Below, one piece after another: positions 57,010 to 64,000 of a stretch of DNA of 64,000 nucleotides. Source of the DNA: Phragmites australis (lineage: Eukaryota > Streptophyta > Magnoliopsida > Poales > Poaceae); assembly GCF_958298935.1 (NCBI RefSeq), contig NC_084938.1, forward strand, positions 22,859,501 to 22,923,500, in the 5' to 3' direction. Positions within the stretch are counted from its first letter, which is position 1; the number at the start of each line of letters is the position of its first letter. A program made the position numbers and the translations under genes. Under the pieces are notes generated by a model that was not told the DNA's origin, did no database searches, and saw only the letters and a program-made list of their open reading frames with translations.

Positions 57010-58310
57010 GCTAAGAGTCTTTCATCTCCCACTCACAAAGCCTCAGATGGCTAGCCAATTCGCCTCTGACATCAAATCCACCACTCTTGTGGATGACTTC
57101 GTGCATAATGAACCGACACATATCACGTTACACGTTTTGGATATCTTCGTCTGTGAGACAGGTGTTCGTACGTTCAATCATCTGTGCTGAAATAAAAACA
57201 TAACTAAAAGAGTTAAAACACTACTAACAATGAAAACAGAACAAAATTAGAATGTACAAGTGCAATAATGACTTACATCTTCGAGGTTCATTTTGTACCT
57301 CCTGTTTACTCTAAGAACATGCAAACATAATATCCACAAAGAACGGCATCAAAACTTTACTTGTGTCACTTAAAAAAACGCAATGTATTCGTTAGTTCAA
57401 TAAGACACTTCATCAAAAATAGTGAGATAGAAGTATTAGAGGTGTGTTATTACCGAAAAATGTTTACGGACGGCCATTGCATCCGGCTTGACCGTATCGT
57501 GTATCCCACCTTTCGTTACATACCACTTGTATGCACTATTCAAATGCCAATAAGTAATTATCAATTCATAAATGATTTTTAAGAATTTTATGTATGGGGA
57601 TTGTCTTTACCTCTGTATAACGTCGATAAGATCTTGGCAGTATTTTTGGGGGAGATCGGCTGAGTCAAGGACCACGAGTCTGCTCGACTTCGGCATCAGT
57701 ATTATACAAATAAAGTGATCGCTACATGAATCTTTATGTTAGGTTTTTGATCGACCAATTAAGTTGAATAGATTCTTAACGTATCACACTTACTTAAAGT
57801 TGTAGGGAGCCATGATATAGTACTTGTCTTGCATTTCTAGCATAGCCTTTCCTATGTATGTTGACATTTCAAGCTTGCGTGTTTTGGTCAATTCTCTTAT
57901 GACCCTTGCTTTCTTCTTGTTACTCTTCCCTTTAATTTGAGGGTCATCAGTCCTCAACTTCACGACCAAGTTATGCTGGGAAATTCGTAGTGGATTAATG
58001 AATCCGACTAGTAACTTCAACTTTTCCGCATCGTTAAATTGCATCCTACAAAATAAGTCACTAGTCATTAGCTTTTATAGCATACATTGGTAGATATATG
58101 AATGTAGGGGTAGATTATAGGCACTTACAGGCACCACACGCTTATTAGATTGATGTCGAATTTTTCGCGGCGGAGCAAAGTGTGCATGTCCTTAAAAGCC
58201 ACCATGAGATAGGAGTCTCCGCTTAGATAAACGTTAGCGGGGACAGAAGCAGTGATTATGGAGAACCCCGCACAACATGCCCTCATGTACCATTCGTGGA
58301 ATCTCCTCAT
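57010..58310 (-). pseudogene. Ulp1-like (C48) protease region of the CACTA element
   Basis: In minus-strand order: RRFHEWYMRACCAGFSIITA (58310 onward) with MVAFKDMHTLLRREKFDIN; KLLVGFINPLRISQHN; LMPKSSRLVVLDSADLPQKY, the Ulp1-type strand with a conserved LD-x-D/A; AYKWYVTKGGIHDTVKPDAM; VNRRYKMNLEDVSHYC; DMCRFIMHEVIHKSGGFDVR and SHLRLCEWEMKD at the C-terminus. Exons may be separated by introns (an intron-like GTAATA follows KHFS). I did not see an intact catalytic Cys motif, so activity is doubtful. Stops are present. Confidence 0.65.
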
Positions 58311-58506
58311 CTCTCATGGATCATCTTGGAGTTGAAACAATGGCAGAAATGGCTTGCCATTCTCATATTTCTCAAGAACACCCGGTGTAGGCAAGAAATC
58401 CAACTGAGGGGTACTTCGTGTTTTGCTAGTCTCTTTCTCGAGATCGCCCTTCGCTGGAGATTCCAGAGCAGATGATGCCTTTGTTTTTGATGACAGAAGC
58501 CACCTC

Positions 58507-58810
58507 TTAATCGATGATGTTAGAGTCTTTCGTATGGGGTAACCATGGCAGGGACTCTTCGATGCTCAGGTGAATGTCCCGGAGGTGCAGACGCTGGAGA
58601 TAGAGATGCCAGAGTCGCAGACGCTTGACACGGAGGTGCCGGAGTCGCAGACAGTGAAGCATGATGCAAAGATTTGCTTGAGGCGGAGATACTGGGTGTG
58701 GGGGCAAAGGTGCCTGAGGCGAAGAGGCTTGGCTCTGGGTCGGAGGTCCTTGAGGCGAAGAGGGTTGACTCTGGGGCGGAGGTGCTTGAGGTAGAGATGC
58801 TGGGCACGAG
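58507..58810 (-). repeat. Coding-type minisatellite: 30-bp x3 and 36-bp x3
   Basis: 30-bp units begin at 58581, 58611 and 58641 (GGAGTCGCAGACGC type). 36-bp units begin at 58680, 58716 and 58752, with a partial at 58788 (GAGGCGAAGAGG type). All lengths are multiples of 3. The minus strand gives a Ser/Ala/Pro-rich linker (SASGTFAPTPSISAS type) between the Ptta-like and Ulp1-like regions. Confidence 0.8.
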
Positions 58811-58889
58811 GGCGGCCGTGACGCTAGCGATTGTGATTGATGATGACTGAAGATGATATCATGTCTGGGTCACAGAATGAAGTTGCCAA

Positions 58890-60100
58890 CAACCTCCTCA
58901 AGAATCTCGATACCCTCAGGTGTGCTGATGTCAAGCTTGTACTTCATGAAAAATGGTTGTAACGAATCCACTTGTACCTTGGCGTATCCGATCAGAATGT
59001 CTTGATTGTGACATGCACGACCTAGAATGGCCTAGACCGTGGCAGCCTCGACAGTGAAGTCTCCCTTGCCGACTGAAACATGTAGCATGCAAGGGGTAGC
59101 CTCTGTGATATCATCCACAGGATATCTCTGGTTATCGACCTGCGTGGATCCGACGCTACTCCGAAAGCCTAGGCTGGTTGGTTGATCTGTCAGCATTAAT
59201 GTCGTCCTTTCCTTCTCCTTTTCATTTCACATTTTCATAAACTGGACCTTAATCTGTTCTTGTATCTCTTCCGCTAGGGTCTTCTTATATCTATTATGGG
59301 TCTTGTATTGGCCCACGGCATCTAGGAACCCATGCTTCCAGCCCACTTTTGATCCGATGCCTCGAGTGAGACCCGGGTGTTCCTTGTTCCCCAGGGCCTT
59401 AGTAAGCAGGTCATTCTCCCTGTCGAGGTCTAGAGACCCTTCGTTAGCAATCCCTTGAATGGTCTAGGTCACTTCCATGGACTGGGGGCTTTTGAAGAAT
59501 AAGTCTCAGACTCGGTTCGTTCTAACCGAGCGTAGACCCAGTTCCTGCTTCGCTCGTCACAGTTTTCCAAAGGGTTGGGTTTCCCAGCCCGGGCATCCTC
59601 TTCTTCATGCCTCCTCCATTCAGAAATTTTGGGGGCGTACCCCGACAAGCCTAGATGACGGTGGTACTTGTTCTTCTCAAGGTGCTTGAATGATTTATTG
59701 AGTTTGATGGCCTCGGGTGTGGTCTTCTGCCGAACAAACTCCGCCTATTGGTCTGGCGTAATCTTTTCGTATTTATTAAAGGGTACCAAGTTCTTCTTCA
59801 CGAAGTCCTTATTCAGCTCCCTCTTCCAGCCCCAGAAGCTCTTTCCTATGGTTTTCAATGCATTATGTTTGGCGGCTTCCTCTGTTCCCTAGGGGAATCT
59901 GATGGTTCTCTGTAATGTTGCCCACAGGAACTCCTTCGTCTCATCATGCAGCAACCGCCAATCAGTTATAGTGATTGGGACGTACTCCTTGACTAGAAAT
60001 CCGCAACTGTTGCGGAATTTGACGCATGCCTCATGTGGTGCAATAGGCTCCCCTTCAACACCGACTTGAGTTATTGTATAAGTGCCGGACGGCAACTTGT
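58890..60100 (-). pseudogene. En/Spm Ptta-like transposase region of the CACTA element
   Basis: Minus-strand segments: HEACVKFRNSCGFLVKEYVP, ITITDWRLLHDETKEFLWAT (60040-59900), as in the N-terminal part of the plant Ptta/En-Spm family; later GLTRGIGSKVGWKHGFLDAV and GQYKTHNRYKKTLAEEIQEQ (59370-59255), as in its C-terminal part. Intermediate frames are shifted. A frame at 60218-60680 upstream is Arg/Pro-rich and uncertain. Confidence 0.65.
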
Positions 60101-60601
60101 TTTTGCTTCGCTCGCCCCATCTTCATTTCAGCATACCCCCAGAGGAACCCGAAGTTTCGGGTACAGAGGGAGCGGAAGGTTGTGGTGCAGATGATCGACG
60201 CGAAGATCTTTGCACCCTCACCCTCTAGAGAGAAAAAAAGGAGAGTTGACATAAACCACAAAATTATTCCTCCATTTAAGAAGTATAAAATACATTGACT
60301 CAACTAAATACCTCTTCGGCGGGATCGTAGTCGTCGTCACTTTCCCGACGTCGGCTCTCTGATCGCACAGAACAGGGCGCGGGCTGTGATACAAGCCCGA
60401 GCTTTCGCTTCTATTAGAGGAGGATGGCTGGTGCGGGCTTGGGCTTCTATCCAACCTCTTGCTTGCATCCACCCCATCTTGTGCCAGGGCGGCCATGGCC
60501 TCTATTACGAGCATCTTCTGTGTCGAAGAGCCCTCTATTGCGAGGATCATCTATGTCGGGGAGCCCTCTATTGCGAGGATCCTCTGTGCTTCTGGTTTCT
60601 T

Positions 60602-60613
60602 GGGGGGGGGGGG
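60602..60613. repeat. G12 homopolymer
   Basis: Twelve G within the region upstream of the Ptta-like segment. Confidence 0.8.
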
Positions 60614-60699
60614 CTTGGGCTCCTATATGACCTCCTCCTTGCTTCTGGTTTCTTAGGGATATTGTCCTATTCTGCCCCATGGTACTTAATCGACCACTA

Positions 60700-61577
60700 G
60701 ATTAATGTTGCCTAGAGGAAATAAAAGGAATCAAAGTATGTGTTTTAAATTTTTCATGAGCACATCCTTAACTTTCGTGCAAGGTGATTGCAATACGATA
60801 GAATGAAACACAACTACAAAAAGTTTAACAGATGCATTGTTTCGGTGAAAACTCAGCTATGTACATCTGGGAATAGTACAATAGATATATTCTTTAACTA
60901 TTTATTGAGAGACATTATCGAATTTTTCGTATACCTTCATAAATGAAATTATGTTATAAATGCATTTAAATCAATATCATTTGTAAACAACAGTGTTGTT
61001 CAGTGCACTTTGTAAACATATTTCAATATCAAGAATATTGCACAATTCGGTCCACTTAGTGTATATGTCCTTGCTTACCATGGTTGTACTATCTTTCTCT
61101 ATACAAAGCTAGGCATAATTTGTTTTCAATACAAAGCTAGGAATAATTTCTAATATTACTATGACAAAACTAGCTCTAATATCATTTTCTCGAGCTGCAC
61201 CACCAGATCCACCTCCTAAATTCGCCCTGACTTGTCCAAGAAAAAACGCAATACACTATTGTGCTATAAAAATTCTATATACGCGAGAAACAAATGGTAA
61301 GGAAATTGTAACAAATGGCAAGAATGCCAAACGTTTATGTAGCGGCTATTAGTAGGCAACACGAAAAAATCGATAGGGAAACAGTGAACAACAAGAAAGT
61401 ATCTTAATCTCATTATCAACAAAGCAGAAAGTATGATGCACTGGAATAACAAAATAGTACATATGGACATATGTACCTCTTATACCAAAATTAGGCAATT
61501 GGCAAAGTGATAACATAGCTGAGTTTTCACCAAAGCAACCCAATAATGAATCATCTACTGCCAATAAGCCATTACTG
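60700..61577. other. AT-rich interior of the CACTA element
   Basis: No supported frame. Probably intron or intergenic sequence between the two CACTA genes. Confidence 0.35.
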
Positions 61578-62110
61578 ATGACTCCACACAAAATTCCAAA
61601 GAAATTAGCTAAAGCTAACACATCAACCACATTCCCATCTCACCGCAGAGGGCAGCAACCAACTGCATCAATGTGGTGTCGGCGTATAAAGGGGGATGGC
61701 TACTCACCACTCCAGGCGTCGGCGGTGAGGTGGACGGGGTCGAAGGGAGAGGGAGAGGTTGTCGGCATTGATGGTGGTGGACAGGGTCAGAGGGAGAGGC
61801 CGTCGGCATTGGCGTCGGCCATGGTAGATGGTGTCGAAGGGAGAGGTCGTCGGCCTTTGTGGTGGCGGACGGGGTCAGAGCTAAGGGAGAGGCCGTCGAC
61901 GTCGGCATTAGCGGTGGCGGTGCTCGGGGATGAGGAAGCCGAGCTCGGTCGGGTACATGGCGACATGGGTCCACGTTGGGAGGATGCCGAGCTCGGGAAC
62001 GAGGAGGAGGCCGGGCTTGGAGGTAGCGCGGAGGAGTGGCAGCCTGACGACACGGAGGAGAGTCAGTCAATGGGGTCTAGGGTTCCGGGGGGCTCGCATG
62101 TGATGTATAT
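61578..62110. other. GC-rich block inside the CACTA element
   Basis: GGTCGTCGGC-type repeats give long frames on both strands (187 codons plus, 151 codons minus). Neither has a domain I recognise, and the mirror-image openness indicates composition rather than coding. It ends directly at a second sub-terminal-type repeat cluster. Confidence 0.4.
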
Positions 62111-62205
62111 AAACATTAATTTCCACAGGCGGTTGACGTAACAAACCGCTTATGTAAATGATTTCCACATGCGGTTCGCTAAAACAACCGCCTGTGGAAA
62201 TGTTT
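62111..62205. repeat. Internal cluster of CACTA sub-terminal-type repeats
   Basis: Four copies of TTTCCACAGGCGGTT, TTTCCACATGCGGTT or the inverted AACCGCCTGTGGAAA, closely related to the array at 56540-56845 but about 5.3 kb away and not at a terminus. Confidence 0.8.
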
Positions 62206-62539
62206 TGACAAATCTATTAATCATTGTCAATTTTTTGTCACTTTTGTAAATCAATAATCACATTGGAATATTTGGAGTAAAATAATGCAACACATATATA
62301 TATATTTTGTCACTTTTGTAAATCAATATTCAATTCCGCATGTTTTAAATATGTTTTTGACAGGCCTAATATATAACATCAATGTCACATTAGAAAATAA
62401 GTTCCATGACATGAAAATCATATTGAAAACTAAGTTACATAACATCACACTATTTGCCTTGAACTGTTTTCCCTACACCATCAAGGCGTATGTAGGATAT
62501 CACAGATCTATCGAGGGTTGCTTCTACAAGTTTGGTGTT

Positions 62540-63801
62540 TTCTGGAACTCCGAAAGGCGGCACGTTATCGAACTACGACAATTCTTTATTTTTCAGCAAC
62601 AACTATGTGCTTCTTTTCATTAGTGGGGTCGTTTATATAGAAAACATGTGCGACATGATTAGCGAGTACCCACGGGACATCTTTGTAGCATACAATGCTG
62701 AGGTCGATAGTTGTGAACCCGTAGTTTTCCACCACCATGCCATGTGGGTGTTTCACCCATTTGGACCGAAAGACGGGGATCTGCAAATTCACTCCATAGT
62801 CGAGTTCCCAGGTTTCATCTATGAACCCATAGTAGGTGATCTTTTCACCTGTTGTCTCATATACTTCTATCCGAACGCCGTTGTTTTGGGTCGTGCTCTT
62901 CTTGTTCTTTGCTTTGGTATAAAGCGTGTACCCATTAATTCATACGCTTGCCATGACGTAACTAAACTTGATGGGCCAAGCCAACATTTTCATATATTTT
63001 TTATATACGGATTCACCATCCGGTAGATTTTGGTTCTTGAACCATGTGGTGAAGCGACGCTTGTGCTCTTTCAAGATCCAATCATATAAGCGGCCTTGAT
63101 TTTCTGTGTGAAGCTCATTCAGGTGTTGCTCGATGTACGACGCCACTATCTGGAGCTGCTGCAAGATGGTGAAATATGCTTCTTCCACTGCTTTGTAATC
63201 ATGATCGGTGAATCTTTTGTTTCCTTTGGTCCCTCTCCTAGACAACCTCCCCTTATGTCGAGATACAGGTGCACCAATCGATTTAGCATCTTTTATGCAA
63301 TCGATGTAACACTCAATGACTTTCTCGTTATTGTAGCCCTCGATCATAGAACCCTCTGGATGAGCACGATTTCATATATAGCCCTTGAGAATGCCTATGT
63401 ATGGCTCAAACGCATACATCTGATGTAAGAATACAGGGTCCAGTGCAATTATCTCATTCATGATGTGAATCAAGAGGTGTACCATGACATCGAAAAAAGA
63501 TGGAGGGAAGCACATCTCAAGTTGACACAGAGTCTCTACCAAGTAACTATGTAGAGCACCTAGTTTTTTAGCATCGATCACCTTCTGAGCAATTGTGTTG
63601 AAGAAGTGACACAACCGTGTGATGACTACCTTTATGTATCCTGGCTTGAAACCCATGATTGTAATAGGGAGCATCTGCGTCATCATCACATAACAATCGT
63701 GAGACTTCATGCCGATTAGCTTCAAATCTTTCATAGAGACTAGTTTCTTGATGTTGGATGAGTAACCGGTCGGGACTCTCACCCCACGTAAGCACTTGCA
63801 C
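62540..63801 (-). pseudogene. CACTA TNP2-type transposase, C-terminal part (runs past the window region)
   Basis: Order on the minus strand: KLVSMKDLKLIGMKSHDCYV, VMMTQMLPITIMG, LGALHSYLVETLCQLEMCFP and PSFFDVMVHLLIHIMNEI (63782-63372), the DUF4218 domain; IGAPVSRHKGRLSRRGTKG, KRFTDHDYKAVEEAYF, WILKEHKRRFTTWF (63347-62940); then TTIDLSIVCYKDVPWVLANH and VAHVFYINDPTNEKKHIVVA (62750-62586) at the C-terminus. Frame changes at about 63370, 62940 and 62800 may be introns or lesions. Segments upstream of 63801 continue to the window edge in broken form. Confidence 0.85.
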
Positions 63802-64000
63802 AGTGCCTTTCTCTCCTCACGTGCCAGAGAATAGCTAGCTAGGGAAGATAATGTTTTCCATTTGGTTTTTCTTCAGAGTGTAGCTCTGGCCTAATTTTAA
63901 AATGCACCAAATCCTTACGTGACTTGATTCCATCCTGTCTTGCCCGGTATATCCAGTAAGAGGCCAAGGATGCTATCACACACATTTTTCTCAACGAGCA

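Larger units (their letters stand above)
56450..64000 (-). mobile_element. CACTA (En/Spm) element, 3' end to beyond the window edge
   Basis: The plus-strand left edge reads CACTACTATATAAAC, preceded by AGT (candidate 3-bp TSD). A sub-terminal array of TTTTCACAGGCGG-type repeats follows (56540-56845). Minus-strand genes in order are a TNP2-type transposase (62540-63801 and beyond), a Ptta/En-Spm-like region (58890-60100) and a Ulp1-like region (57010-58310). The other terminus lies outside the window. Confidence 0.82.

Noticed and set aside
61578..62141. 187-codon plus-strand frame with an opposing 151-codon frame
   Set aside because: Both strands are open because of GC-rich GTCGGC repeats. 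No domain signature, and it sits inside a CACTA element.
1..64000. Search for CRISPR arrays, defence or toxin systems, phage or organellar inserts
   Set aside because: No regularly spaced repeats with unique spacers, no bacterial-type gene clusters and no rRNA or intact tRNA were seen; everything recognisable is plant nuclear gene or transposon.

Overview
This window looks like repeat-rich nuclear DNA from a large-genome grass (Poaceae). I infer this from the LTR families, MITEs, CACTA and Mutator-like elements, and from one intron-containing plant-type gene. I cannot name the species. No bacterial or organellar operons, rRNA genes or CRISPR arrays are visible, and most open frames are chance or decayed transposon reading frames.

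The one gene I can reconstruct completely is an alpha-class carbonic anhydrase on the minus strand (11255-12951). It has seven exons with GT/AG introns, a signal peptide, a full set of active-site residues and 279 codons. A TATA box lies about 100 bp upstream of its ATG, next to a run of 16 G.

Layout. 1-4900: gypsy LTR end (+), gypsy gag remnant (-), a 2.2-kb LTR (+) and LTR-like debris. 6159-7010: a short hAT-like element with a target-site duplication (TSD). 7717-9893: a probable Pack-MULE carrying an LRR receptor-kinase N-terminal fragment, with another element nested in it. 10013-10313: a Tourist MITE. 11255-13062: carbonic anhydrase and promoter. 14083-19697: a Ty1/copia remnant (-) whose 3' part is tandemly duplicated as 2478- and 2504-bp units. 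19700-23061: an L1-type LINE (+) split by a solo LTR with a perfect 5-bp TSD, ending in a 38-bp perfect inverted repeat. 23942-24205: a MITE. 24290-30570: a decayed Mutator-like element (MULE1) containing a nested non-autonomous CACTA. 31550-37300: a CACTA terminus and two LINE fragments, the second split by a chromovirus-like LTR. 38159-39985: two Tourist-like MITEs and a hAT element with a tRNA-like stretch. 41000-43150: MITE-like and unnamed repeats. 43541-46753: a second chromovirus-like LTR. 46800-47260: a Harbinger deletion remnant. 48540-54970: a second Mutator-like element (MULE2) with transposase, plant mobile domain and GRF-like zinc finger. 55423-55674: a MITE. 56450 to the window end: a CACTA element whose minus-strand genes run from a TNP2-type transposase through an En/Spm Ptta-like region to a Ulp1-like protease region.

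The elements form a nested record: CACTA inside MULE, LTRs inside LINEs, a hAT-like element inside a Pack-MULE. All transposon genes inspected carry stops, frameshifts or lost catalytic residues. I found no convincing new multi-gene system. The most notable points are the two MULEs that both carry GRF-like frames, the CACTA with a protease-like partner, the copia tandem duplication, the gene-fragment capture, and the G16 tract in the carbonic anhydrase promoter.
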